Source of the DNA: Herbinix sp.
GTDB taxonomy: Bacteria; Bacillota; Clostridia; Lachnospirales; Lachnospiraceae
Length of the DNA stretch: 64,000 nucleotides
Direction: 5' to 3'
Assembly (NCBI GenBank): GCA_029256105.1
Contig: JAQSYO010000007.1
Span: 105,360 to 169,359 of the forward strand
Shown here: positions 34,860 to 43,683 of the stretch, piece after piece
Numbering within the stretch: position 1 is the first letter of the stretch
Layout: each line of letters opens with the position of its first letter
Notes under the pieces: generated by a model
What the model was told of the DNA's origin: nothing
The model's database searches: none
Seen by the model: only the letters and a program-made list of their open reading frames with translations
Translations under genes and position numbers: made by a program

Positions 34860-35794
34860 AAATACAAAAAAGATTAAAAAGGACAACAAAGCAATACATA
34901 ATAGTCGCTTTTATCTGCATAGTTGTTATAGGCGGTGCTGCTATCTTTACATCAGTAATCATAACCAGTCAAATCAAAGAGGAATATAAAGCTCTTTTAA
35001 ACGAGGCATATCATGACATAAAAATCAATCAGAAAAATGTCTATGTTGCGATTTCGGATATTACTTCCGGTGAAGCTGTTACAAAGGAAAATGTTGAAAA
35101 AAGAACAGTCTATTCCTCGCAGCCGGAAGCAGGGTTTATAACAGAGAGTGAGCTTGGAAAGATTGCCTTAGTGAATATAACTTCTGATACTCAGGTGTTA
35201 GCTACAATGTTAACAGAAAATTCAATTTCGTCAGAGTTACGGGAGATGGAATATGGAGTAGTTAATATTAATTCGAACATTATTGATAATGACACGGTGG
35301 ATGTAAGAATTTTTTATCCAAATGGAGAGGACTATATCATTCTTCCTAAGAAAATAGTAAAAGGGATTACTCTTGATACACATAGTTGCTTTTTGTGGCT
35401 TACCGAAGAGGAAATACTACGAATGTCCAGTGCAATCGTGGATGCTTATCTATACACAGGTGCAAAAATATATACAACAAAATACATCGAACCAAATCTA
35501 CAAGAAGCATCTCTTATAACCTATGAACCTAGCGTATCTACTCTTCTTTTAATCCAAGATAATCCTAATATTATAAAAACAGCCACAGATGAAATAAGTA
35601 AAAAAGTTCGAAAAGCCATGGAAAACCGCCTTGCTGCAAGTATGAATACGAGTGTAGAAGAAATTGATTGGGAACTAAATCCAAATGAATTGACAAAGCA
35701 GGAAGAAGCCCCGACAGAATTATCACTTGAGGAAAAAACAACTTATCAAGACGAGGTGAAGGAGAAGGAGGCTGAACTAGACTATGGACCGTGA
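34856..35794 (+). CDS. CpaB/RcpC-like Flp pilus assembly protein with SAF domain
   Basis: A 312-residue protein. One N-terminal helix (about 16-37) anchors it, and an SAF-like segment (about 55-115; VYVAISDITSGEAVTKENVE and PEAGFITESELGKI) is followed by a second domain, VDVRIFYPNGEDYIILPKK. This order is that of CpaB/RcpC pilus assembly proteins, which sit outside the membrane. The C-terminal tail is Glu/Lys-rich and probably disordered. The ATGA overlap with the previous gene and 11-base overlap with the next indicate tight coupling. Confidence 0.7.
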   Translation: MKIQKRLKRTTKQYIIVAFICIVVIGGAAIFTSVIITSQIKEEYKALLNEAYHDIKINQKNVYVAISDITSGEAVTKENVEKRTVYSSQPEAGFITESELGKIALVNITSDTQVLATMLTENSISSELREMEYGVVNINSNIIDNDTVDVRIFYPNGEDYIILPKKIVKGITLDTHSCFLWLTEEEILRMSSAIVDAYLYTGAKIYTTKYIEPNLQEASLITYEPSVSTLLLIQDNPNIIKTATDEISKKVRKAMENRLAASMNTSVEEIDWELNPNELTKQEEAPTELSLEEKTTYQDEVKEKEAELDYGP

Positions 35795-36473
35795 TTATAG
35801 AATAGTTGCCTTTGTTGGGATCGATAAACAGGAGTATATCTTATATCTCTCGCGTATTCTGTATCTACTCGGAAAAAAGGTATTAATGGTAGATTGCTCC
35901 GAAACAGGAGCACTGACGGCTTCAATTCCTACTCCAGTAGGTACAATAAATTCAATTATTGAGAATCGCGGGGTAATGTTCCTGGATGCTAGGAGTTTGA
36001 ATAAGGATAATTCGCTTTGTTGGGAGGAAGTATCTACCGATGAGGTATATAATTACATTTTGATAGATTATGGATATAATACACACGCTGAGGGATTAAA
36101 TGACTGTGACCAGCTTGTAATCGTAACAGATCAACAAGCCCATAACATAGGTAGGTTATCAATACCTGCGCATTTAAAAGATAAGGATAAAATTCTTATT
36201 ATCACGAATGTAGTGGCCTGTAAAATTACTCCCCAATTTATAACGAACGAATTAAAGCTTAATCATCTGGTTACAAAGAAAGTATATGTTGTTAATCAGG
36301 ATGAATTGGATATGGAATGTAAGATTAAATGTCAATATGAAGGAATATTCCGATTCATAAAATTATCAACGCAGTTAAAAAGTGTACTAAAAGGACTGAT
36401 TATGGAATTGCTTCCTGAGCTTCAAAAGAAAATATTAAAAGAGGCTTATAAAAAAGCAGAGAGAGGAGTATAG
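35784..36473 (+). CDS. ParA/CpaE-like protein lacking a P-loop (pilus cluster protein 2)
   Basis: A 229-residue protein with the alternating strand/helix pattern of ParA-type ATPases: RIVAFVGIDKQEYILYLSRI at the N-terminus, KVLMVDCSETGAL (strand with Asp, as in the A' region), YNYILIDYGYN (Walker B-like) and QLVIVTDQQ. The first loop has no Gly-Lys-Thr/Ser, so nucleotide binding is doubtful. It lies between the CpaB-like gene and a second MinD-like gene. Its start overlaps the previous gene by 11 bases. Confidence 0.55.
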   Translation: MDRDYRIVAFVGIDKQEYILYLSRILYLLGKKVLMVDCSETGALTASIPTPVGTINSIIENRGVMFLDARSLNKDNSLCWEEVSTDEVYNYILIDYGYNTHAEGLNDCDQLVIVTDQQAHNIGRLSIPAHLKDKDKILIITNVVACKITPQFITNELKLNHLVTKKVYVVNQDELDMECKIKCQYEGIFRFIKLSTQLKSVLKGLIMELLPELQKKILKEAYKKAERGV

Positions 36474-36478
36474 CGCGA

Positions 36479-37285
36479 ATGATTGTGGCATTTTGGAGTA
36501 ATGTTCATGGGCAACCAAGGACTACGAGTAACATGGTATCAGTAGCAGCTGCTATGGCGATTGCCTACAACCGAAAATGCCTAGTTACCCAGACACATTA
36601 TAATTTAAATAATTTGGAATCTTATTTAATCGGTAACAGAGAAAACAATAAAAATGTGTACATGGATATGGGACTTGATGGACTTACAAGTATTATAAAA
36701 CTTAGAGCGATTGATAAGTCTACGATTGAAAACTACTCGATCCCATTATTAAATAAATACCTTACTTTGGTACCAGGTACAACAGGGGGTAATAAAAAAA
36801 CTTTTATTGATGATATGGGGAAGACTGCTACCAGATTACTAATTGAAATGAACAAATATTATGAGATGGTATTTGTGGATGTCAACAGTGGATCAGATGA
36901 AGTATCAAGACTGATATTGGATATTGCTGATATTATTGTAGTTAATCTATGCCAAAATAAGAGTGTACTTGATAATTATATGAAATCCTGGCTAATGATG
37001 AATAGGAAGGTCATGTATTTATTCGGGAACTATGATCGTAACTCAACTTATAATCTTCATAATCTAAGAATGTTATATAAGCCTTTCTCAAAAGGTTGTA
37101 CCGCAGTTATCCCATATAATGCAGGATTTATGGATGCGCAATCAGATGGCTGTGTAATCAAATATATGAAAAAAAATATGGCTGTAATAAAAAATGATTC
37201 AAATAATTATTTCATTGATAGTGTAAAAGACGCAGCCGAGAAACTAATAAGATTATCAAGAGAAAAGAGGGGTGGAGTGATTTAG
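36479..37285 (+). CDS. MinD/CpaE-like protein with altered P-loop (pilus cluster protein 3)
   Basis: A 268-residue protein resembling CpaE/TadZ. The P-loop position reads SNVHGQPRTTSNM, where an arginine stands where the catalytic lysine would be (GQPRTTS against GVGKTTT). EMVFVDVNSGSDEVSRLILD and IADIIVVNLCQNKSVLDNY match the Walker B and following regions. It is the closest relative of the protein at 33790, probably an old duplication. The stop overlaps the GTG of the TadA-like ATPase by one base. Likely an adaptor that recruits the ATPase. Confidence 0.65.
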   Translation: MIVAFWSNVHGQPRTTSNMVSVAAAMAIAYNRKCLVTQTHYNLNNLESYLIGNRENNKNVYMDMGLDGLTSIIKLRAIDKSTIENYSIPLLNKYLTLVPGTTGGNKKTFIDDMGKTATRLLIEMNKYYEMVFVDVNSGSDEVSRLILDIADIIVVNLCQNKSVLDNYMKSWLMMNRKVMYLFGNYDRNSTYNLHNLRMLYKPFSKGCTAVIPYNAGFMDAQSDGCVIKYMKKNMAVIKNDSNNYFIDSVKDAAEKLIRLSREKRGGVI

Positions 37286-39114
37286 TGACAGATAATATTA
37301 TCATTATTGGAATTATATTATGTGTACTTGCATCTACAATCTACTTCCTATTCAAGAATGATTATATCAAGGATGAGGAGGATGAAGATAAGTTTTCTGT
37401 TGATTACTTATGGGTTGGAGTGAAGGAACGGATGAATGTACTAACCGATACCAGCTATACGGATTATAACCTTAGCAAAGAGGCTGCTAAGAAGGAAGAA
37501 GTGAAGAAACTGGAATTAATGAAAGCACTTCGTACCTGTGGATATGGTGACTTGAATGCAAAAAACTATGTAAAGGATTATATTAAGCGAATATTGCAAA
37601 GAGATTTTAATATCTCAGAAGAGACAATTAATAATGTAATGCCATTTGATAGTTTCGCAAAATTAACGACGATCGATAAGTTTGACATCCTGTTGTACCT
37701 TTATAAGAAGCAATACGATTTGAATGCATTTTATTATATGATCGTAGAAAATGGATTTGATAAGTTAAAGGGTACTGGTACAAGAGAGGATGAATTACAT
37801 TACGAGATTTCCAAAGGGGATATAGAAGAGCTTTTTAATAAAAAAATTATAATATTAGACTATCTAGATAAATTAGAAATTATTACTCAAAAGATTTATT
37901 CAAGGTATCTGGGTAATGGAGTAATTGATGAAATTAGGGATATGAAGAAAATAGATGGAGTTAGTGCTGGCCTAAGTGGGGTTCCGAAGGATTATTATAA
38001 CTTCGTAGAAGAATATATGATAGAAAACAGGAATGAGATTGAATATTACTATAATAGCATTTGGTGCATGTTCCAAGGCAAAACCATTCACATATCAGCA
38101 TTGGGTTTTGGAAGTGAGACAGAGATGATGCGAATTGTCAAAAAAATATATCGATATGATGATCCCGGTTATTTATCTGAAGATGAGGGGTATATTATTA
38201 GTTCTATGAGTGATGGTTCGAGAATTGTGGTTGTTAGACCAAAAGTAGGCGAAAATTGGGCGTTCTTTATTCGGAAATTAAATAGTATAGAAGATATTTC
38301 AATTGAGAATTTATTGACAGATGAAAATGCAGGCAAGGTTATAAAAATAATGAGTTGGATTGTGAAGGGTTGTTGTAATATTGCGGTTACCGGCAAACAA
38401 TTCTCAGGAAAAACAACCATATTAAAAGCCTTAGGTGAGTTTATCAATCCTCAGTTTAATATCGGAATCCAAGAAATGATATTTGAATTGCATTACAAGA
38501 ACATTCGTCGTTACAGACATAGAAATATAATGACGTTACGAGACACACGATCTGTTCCGGCTCAGTCAGTTATGGATCTTTTTAAGAAGATGGATAGGGA
38601 TGTATACATATTCGGTGAAGTACATTCACCAGAAGCAGTATCTCTTGTAGTGCAAGGTTCTTTGGCAGGAACAAGACAAATTTTGCTTTCCCATCATGCA
38701 AAGACGACGACTTACCTGATTGATAGTTTTAAGGTGGCATTGCAGATTGCAAGACTCTTTTCCTCTGAGATAATGTCAGCGGAGGAGCAAGTTGCGAGGT
38801 CGATAAATTTTGATTTTCATATGAATACTACGGTGGAGGGTCATATTTACCTGGAACGTATTACTGAGATTATACCGGACATCGGAGAGCGATATAATGG
38901 GAAGCTAAAAGATAGTATGATTCTATTCTTTAAGAAAATGACGGATGAAAGAAGATATACAACAAAGGATATTGTGATATATAAGGAGGGTAAATATCAA
39001 GTTGTTAATACACCTAGCGTGCATACAAGGGAGAAAATAGCGGAATACCTGTCGATGGAACAAATGAAGGAATACGATGATTTTTTTCGGGAAGTAGGGG
39101 AGGCAGTAGCTTGA
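37285..39114 (+). CDS. TadA/CpaF-like secretion ATPase with N-terminal membrane anchor
   Basis: A 609-residue type II/IV secretion ATPase. Walker A is GKQFSGKTT (residues 370-378, Lys376), the catalytic Glu445 is in FGEVHSPEA, and His470/His471 in LSHHAKTT form the histidine box; the RYRHRNIMTLRDTR segment is the arginine-finger region. Together these drive pilus or pseudopilus assembly. Unlike usual TadA, the protein begins with a membrane helix (about 3-22) and a long charged N-terminal domain. It is followed with a 4-base overlap by the TadB/TadC-like gene. Confidence 0.85.
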   Translation: MTDNIIIIGIILCVLASTIYFLFKNDYIKDEEDEDKFSVDYLWVGVKERMNVLTDTSYTDYNLSKEAAKKEEVKKLELMKALRTCGYGDLNAKNYVKDYIKRILQRDFNISEETINNVMPFDSFAKLTTIDKFDILLYLYKKQYDLNAFYYMIVENGFDKLKGTGTREDELHYEISKGDIEELFNKKIIILDYLDKLEIITQKIYSRYLGNGVIDEIRDMKKIDGVSAGLSGVPKDYYNFVEEYMIENRNEIEYYYNSIWCMFQGKTIHISALGFGSETEMMRIVKKIYRYDDPGYLSEDEGYIISSMSDGSRIVVVRPKVGENWAFFIRKLNSIEDISIENLLTDENAGKVIKIMSWIVKGCCNIAVTGKQFSGKTTILKALGEFINPQFNIGIQEMIFELHYKNIRRYRHRNIMTLRDTRSVPAQSVMDLFKKMDRDVYIFGEVHSPEAVSLVVQGSLAGTRQILLSHHAKTTTYLIDSFKVALQIARLFSSEIMSAEEQVARSINFDFHMNTTVEGHIYLERITEIIPDIGERYNGKLKDSMILFFKKMTDERRYTTKDIVIYKEGKYQVVNTPSVHTREKIAEYLSMEQMKEYDDFFREVGEAVA

Positions 39115-41141
39115 ACAAAATTCTGGAAGCTATCCGCACACTGGATTTCTACGATATCATTATAATTGCTACTTCGGTCCTTATGATTATAGCTTTGGTA
39201 GTAGCCGTAATTTTCTTTGAGAAAGATAAAAATAAGCCCAAAATGATAGGAGTTAAGAAATTAAAAAGCTTTTTAATCAAATCATATCGTGTTTTTACAA
39301 GGTTATCCTTAACGAAGAGATATGTGGAACAGATGAGAAAACGGTACGAGCTTATTTGCCCGGAAGATGCTAGATCATTGATGTGCAAGGCAATGGGTGT
39401 GACTTATATTATATGGGGTGCGAGCATATCTGCAGTTATTTTTATTTATGGTTTAAGACCAACATTATATACAGCGTATTTATCCTTAATTACCATCTTT
39501 GTATTTAACCGTGAGTTAATTGAATACATAGTGAGCAGTATGGAAATGAAGCTCATGAATCAATTTGATAAGTTTTTATCGGATACCAGACATCGCTTTT
39601 ATCGTCATGGGATGATTGATGAAGCAATAGAAGATGCGTCAGAAATGAGTGAACATATCATGAGGGTAAATGCCGTTAAAATATTGAATGTTCTTGAAAG
39701 TAGCGAAAGTGAGAGCGTAATACGGCTTTATAACGAGACGGTATCGAACCGGTTTTTAAGGATGTTTCTTTCCGTAGCAGTCTATGTGGCTGAATTTGGT
39801 GACAAAATTGTAAATGGAATCTCTGTACTTTTAATAAATATCAACACACTAAAGAGCGATCTGTATATTGATATGATGAATACGAAAGAAACGAATTATA
39901 AATTTTCCGGTATGATTTTTACTGTACTGGCTCCCGTATATCTTATAGATGGAATAATGAAATGGTCCATAGATATAACTCCGGGAATGGCAGAATTTTA
40001 TAAAGGAACGTTCGGTGTAGCAGTAAGAATTGCTATTTATGTTTTAACTATAGTCATGTATATAATGATTAATGAGCTGAAGGAAAGAAATTCGATTGGA
40101 ATTAAGGAGCACTATCTGATAAAAGGTTTATCACATTTACGTTTTGTTAGTAGGGTATTAAACAATTATGAGGAAAAATTTAGATATAAATTAGAGAGCA
40201 CTGAAAATATACTTTACCGTGTCGGTGAGACTCTGACAGCAAGACAATTTTTTCTAAAGAGGCTGATTTTTGGAGTAACTTTATTTTTCATATATCTGAT
40301 TATATCGTTATCAGTTCATAAGGAGAACCGGGCAGTCCTAGTTCAATCCACACAATTTATTACCAAGGAAGCCGGAATGATTTCTGATAAATATATTGAT
40401 ACGGCAAGTGAGCTTGTGCTCCGTTACGTAGATAAATATAAGGGTTCTGATTTTGAAAGAAGTAAGGTAGAGAAGGAACTTCATAAAGAAGGCAAGATAC
40501 GCAGCGAAGTTATTTTCTCCGGAGTAGTTGATGAAATAATGCAAAGAATAGCGAAATATAAAGAAGAGTATTTTCACTGGTATGAACTTATTTTTGCCTT
40601 ATTCATTGCAGGATTAGGATATTGGTTTCCGTACTGGATGCTGTTATACAGAAGGAAGGTATTATATCTGAATATGGGTAATGAAGTTGCACAGTTCCAA
40701 TCTACTATTATGATGGTGATGTATCTAAACAATACGACCGTACTAAAGGTTTTGGAATTGATGGAATCATTTGCCGTTATTTTTAAAGAGGGGCTTAAAG
40801 CTTGTATTAATGATTATTCCGCAGGTGATCTTGATTCATTGGAGAGATTAAAGCTAAGAGAACGGTATGAACCCTTCCGAAGACTAGTTGATAATTTAAT
40901 AATTGCAGATAAAATAGGAATCCAAAAAGCCTTTGATGAAGTGGAGGAGGAACGTAAGGTAAGCCAAGAAATGAGGAACCAGGATTACCGGATTTCAAGG
41001 GATAAGAAGGTTGTGTATGGCATGGTAATGTCATTTGTACCTGCGGTAATCACAGTTGCTTTTTATTGGATTATACCTTTTGCTATGAATGCTCTTAAGG
41101 ATTTGGCGGAATATGATGCTATTATGAATAGTTTAAAGTAA
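39111..41141 (+). CDS. TadB/TadC-like membrane platform protein, double length
   Basis: A 676-residue membrane protein starting at TTG 39111. Separate TadB and TadC are about 300 residues each; here one chain holds what look like two GspF-type halves. Helices are predicted at about 17-37, 92-130, 262-285, 300-322, 380-400, 488-520 and 640-665, with cytosolic helical domains between. The cytosolic segments ISVLLININTLKSDLYID (first half) and QSTIMMVMYLNNTTVLKVLE (second half) lie where GspF domains contact the ATPase. It would be the inner-membrane platform for the ATPase encoded upstream. Last gene before the first minisatellite. Confidence 0.7.
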   Translation: MNKILEAIRTLDFYDIIIIATSVLMIIALVVAVIFFEKDKNKPKMIGVKKLKSFLIKSYRVFTRLSLTKRYVEQMRKRYELICPEDARSLMCKAMGVTYIIWGASISAVIFIYGLRPTLYTAYLSLITIFVFNRELIEYIVSSMEMKLMNQFDKFLSDTRHRFYRHGMIDEAIEDASEMSEHIMRVNAVKILNVLESSESESVIRLYNETVSNRFLRMFLSVAVYVAEFGDKIVNGISVLLININTLKSDLYIDMMNTKETNYKFSGMIFTVLAPVYLIDGIMKWSIDITPGMAEFYKGTFGVAVRIAIYVLTIVMYIMINELKERNSIGIKEHYLIKGLSHLRFVSRVLNNYEEKFRYKLESTENILYRVGETLTARQFFLKRLIFGVTLFFIYLIISLSVHKENRAVLVQSTQFITKEAGMISDKYIDTASELVLRYVDKYKGSDFERSKVEKELHKEGKIRSEVIFSGVVDEIMQRIAKYKEEYFHWYELIFALFIAGLGYWFPYWMLLYRRKVLYLNMGNEVAQFQSTIMMVMYLNNTTVLKVLELMESFAVIFKEGLKACINDYSAGDLDSLERLKLRERYEPFRRLVDNLIIADKIGIQKAFDEVEEERKVSQEMRNQDYRISRDKKVVYGMVMSFVPAVITVAFYWIIPFAMNALKDLAEYDAIMNSLK

Positions 41142-41200
41142 AGCCTGTGTAAGAAAAAATTGAGATAAGAAATTGAGATAAGTTAATTGATACTCATAAA

Positions 41201-41362
41201 TGAGACTGTGAAAGTGAGACTATGAAAGTGAGACTGACAAAGTAAGACTGTGAAAGTGAGACTGAGAAAGTGAGACTGAGAAAGTAAGACTGTGAAAGTG
41301 TGACTGAGAAAGTGAGACTGACAAAGTAAGACTATGAAAGTGAGACTGACAAAGTAAGACGG
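41201..41362 (+). repeat. Minisatellite 1: 11 copies of a 14-base unit
   Basis: Consensus TGAGACTGWGAAAG, repeated eleven times (41201-41354) with few changes, then a partial copy. The surrounding 41155-41540 contains looser relatives (GTGAGATTAACTAAA). It separates the secretion-machine genes from the first pilin-like gene. Unit length is not a multiple of three and no gene runs through it. Confidence 0.9.
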
Positions 41363-41370
41363 ATAAGTCA

Positions 41371-41388
41371 GTTTACAAAATTGTAAAC
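41371..41388. promoter_or_regulatory. Perfect 18-base palindrome-type site before the pilin-like genes
   Basis: GTTTACAAAATTGTAAAC: 8-base perfect arms around AA. Too short a loop for an RNA hairpin; it looks like an operator. It lies about 170 bases before the first pilin-like gene. A similar arm overlaps the -35 of the cluster promoter (33669). Confidence 0.5.
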
Positions 41389-41557
41389 AAATGAGATTAA
41401 CAAAGTGTTTGTTTTTAGGATTGGCTTAGTTGGTAAATATAAGTGGGATAGTTTAGTTTGATCGGCTATGTGAGATAACTAAGTGAGATTAACTAAATGA
41501 TATAAACAAATGGGATAAGCTAACGGAAATGAACTAACTGGAGCTAGGGGGTTATTA

Positions 41558-42019
41558 ATGAACAATGCATTAAAGTTTTTATTATTGGCAGCAGGTTGCG
41601 CCTTAGTAGTATTGCTGATTACGGTTGGTGTAAAGACAGCCAGCAAAGGAAAAGATGATATTGACGGTAATATAGGACAATATAGCAAGAATGCCAGTGA
41701 CTATAAAGAAGTGGATAAGACCGTATATGACGGTACAGTGGTACTCGGAACAGAAGTTAAGAGGATGATTGAAACCTACGATAAGGATGATTACCTGTCC
41801 ATTGTAGTGGACACTTCCAGAGGGGTATCTACAGCCTATGTGAATAAATGCGTAGTTCCTGCCTTGACTGTGTCTACAAATTCCGGTATAAAGTATTCCG
41901 GAATGGCGACCCTACAAAAATCCGATTCAAATTATATTAATGATTCGGGTGAATTTCTTGCATCGGTTCATTATGATGAGAATAACGTGGCGGCATGCAT
42001 TTGGTTTCAGCAGCAATAA
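41558..42019 (+). CDS. Pilin-like protein A (153 aa)
   Basis: Small protein with an N-terminal helix starting at residue 4 (LKFLLLAAGCALVVLLITVG), then a linker and a domain with the motif VYDGTVVLGTEVKRMIE, ending in the strand NVAACIWFQQQ. The layout (near-terminal hydrophobic helix, then small globular domain) is that of pilins or pseudopilins, but there is no leader with the Gly/Ala cleavage site of prepilins. LAAGC could act as a lipobox, although the following residues are hydrophobic. The first 35 residues are almost identical to protein B. Preceded by GGGGGT. Confidence 0.6.
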   Translation: MNNALKFLLLAAGCALVVLLITVGVKTASKGKDDIDGNIGQYSKNASDYKEVDKTVYDGTVVLGTEVKRMIETYDKDDYLSIVVDTSRGVSTAYVNKCVVPALTVSTNSGIKYSGMATLQKSDSNYINDSGEFLASVHYDENNVAACIWFQQQ

Positions 42020-42089
42020 TTAACCCTGATCAGAAGGATAAACAGTGGATAGAAGAAACTTAAATCATAAAAATAGGAGAAAGTACGAA

Positions 42090-42548
42090 ATGAATAATGC
42101 ACTTAAATTTTTATTATTGGCAGCAGGTTGCGCCTTGGTAGTATTGTTGATAACCGTTGGAGTTAAAACAGCAAATAAGGGAAAAGAAGATACGGACGGT
42201 AACTTGGATCAGTATAGTAAGATGGCCAGTGAGTATGAGGATATTGACTTGAGAGTATATGATGATACCACGGTTCTTGGTTCGGAAGTAAAGAGACTCA
42301 TTAAGGAGAAAGCAGGAGATGAATATTTATCCATCAAAGTTATTAATGGTAAAAGTGATGAAGAGGATTACATACATACCTCGACGATAGGGACAAGCAA
42401 TGTAGTTACGATAGGAGCAGCCCTAACAACGGCGATAGCAACGAATACATCTTCCTCGAACTATATTAATGATGCTGGAACCTTTAAAAGTGTAGTCTTA
42501 TATGACCAGAATGATGTGGTTGCTTGCGTACGATTTGTACAAGAATAA
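42090..42548 (+). CDS. Pilin-like protein B (152 aa)
   Basis: The start at 42090 follows ATAGGAGA and gives the same N-terminus as protein A; an in-frame opening 45 bases upstream is rejected because its peptide is hydrophilic and unlike A. The two genes share near-identical DNA over the first 100 bases, so this is a tandem duplication. Motif VYDDTTVLGSEVKRLIK and end NDVVACVRFVQE match A. The middle has a Thr-rich loop of its own. Confidence 0.6.
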   Translation: MNNALKFLLLAAGCALVVLLITVGVKTANKGKEDTDGNLDQYSKMASEYEDIDLRVYDDTTVLGSEVKRLIKEKAGDEYLSIKVINGKSDEEDYIHTSTIGTSNVVTIGAALTTAIATNTSSSNYINDAGTFKSVVLYDQNDVVACVRFVQE

Positions 42549-42594
42549 CAAGTGGTTAGCAGAACTAGGTTATAGAAAAAATAACAAAAATAGC

Positions 42595-42774
42595 AAGTCA
42601 TAGCAGGGAATTGCAAGTCATAGCAATGAATTGCAATTCATAGCAAGGAACAGTAAGTCATAGCAAAAAATAATAAGTCATAGCAAGGAATAGTAAGTCA
42701 TGGCAAGGAATAGTAAGTCATAGCAAGTAAAAGATAGTCATGGCAAGTAATAGTACTTACTAGCAAGTCATTAT
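42595..42774 (+). repeat. Minisatellite 2: about 9 copies of a 20-base unit
   Basis: Unit AAGTCATAGCAAGGAATAGT, nine degenerate copies end to end. No relation to minisatellites 1 and 3 in sequence. It fills the gap before pilin-like gene C. Confidence 0.9.
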
Positions 42775-42829
42775 AAGTAATATTCGGTATTCATGTACAA
42801 GTTAATAATAAATAAGGAGAAGTGATTAT

Positions 42830-43261
42830 TTGAGTAATGCGACTAAATTTTTACTATTAGCTTTTAGTTTAGGTATAACCTGCCTATTAATAGTTTATTT
42901 CAAGCGAGTGGCAGATGTAGGGTTTGATGCCTCCAATATAGCAGTTGAACATCTGAATGAATTCAATAAGGAGCTTTCTGAAAGCGATTTAACTATGTAT
43001 GACGGTTATGAGGTTACAGGAAGTGATGTTGTAAATCTAATAAAGAAACAACTTGGCAGTTTTGGTGCTGCAGAGGCTGCTCCCTTGTATGTATATGTAA
43101 AGACAAACAACGCTGAGAATACTTATCAAAATGGGGCATTAATAACAAAAATTCAAGACTTCAGCTCCACACAATATGTCAAGCCGGTAGCCAAATTTAA
43201 CTGTAGTATTGTAAGAGATTTGAATGATGTGATTATTGGGATAACCTTTCAGCAAAAGTAA
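42830..43261 (+). CDS. Pilin-like protein C (143 aa)
   Basis: A TTG start at 42830 placed 9 bases behind AAGGAGA. N-terminal helix KFLLLAFSLGITCLLIVYF, then MYDGYEVTGSDVVNLIKKQL, the same motif as in A and B (YDG..V.GS.V..LI), and a C-terminal strand NDVIIGITFQQK. Clearly a paralogue at greater distance. It also lacks a prepilin leader. Confidence 0.6.
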   Translation: MSNATKFLLLAFSLGITCLLIVYFKRVADVGFDASNIAVEHLNEFNKELSESDLTMYDGYEVTGSDVVNLIKKQLGSFGAAEAAPLYVYVKTNNAENTYQNGALITKIQDFSSTQYVKPVAKFNCSIVRDLNDVIIGITFQQK

Positions 43262-43270
43262 GGGGAATTT

Positions 43271-43663
43271 ATGGATAAAATAGTTAAACTTCTACAGATA
43301 GCATTCGATGTTACTATCTTCTTCCTAGCTCTTACCCTGTTATATACGATGTCTTTCAAATTTACATCATTAACGGAAGTGTCAGCAGATATTATTGCAG
43401 AAGATAATATGCTGTATGAAGCATATCTGATGAAAGAGGAATACAACGTATCGCGTACTGAGTTGATTACGCTTCTTCTTGAGGAAATAGAATATGATAT
43501 TGAAGTGGTGGATTTGATTCAAAGCTATACGATTGTTGCAGAAGAATACAGTCCGAGTGATATTGGGTTGTATGACTTTAGAAGCAAAAAATTTAAGAAG
43601 AGTTATGTCTATAGCATAAATGGGACAATCGCTAAAATTAGATACCAGCATTTAAGCGAATAG
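43271..43663 (+). CDS. Pilin-like protein D (130 aa)
   Basis: Ten bases after protein C. N-terminal helix about 5-27, then a region with the spacing of the family but a weaker motif (YNVSRTELITLLLEEI in place of V.GSEV..LI). The end reads GTIAKIRYQHLSE, matching the closing strand of A-C. Probably a minor pilin of the same family. Confidence 0.5.
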   Translation: MDKIVKLLQIAFDVTIFFLALTLLYTMSFKFTSLTEVSADIIAEDNMLYEAYLMKEEYNVSRTELITLLLEEIEYDIEVVDLIQSYTIVAEEYSPSDIGLYDFRSKKFKKSYVYSINGTIAKIRYQHLSE

Positions 43664-43683
43664 AAGGTATTGGGTAGGAAAGG

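Noticed and set aside
41201..41362. Array of short repeats that might be read as CRISPR
   Set aside because: Units of 14 bases follow one another with no spacers, and no cas genes are present; the same holds for the arrays at 42595 and 50803.
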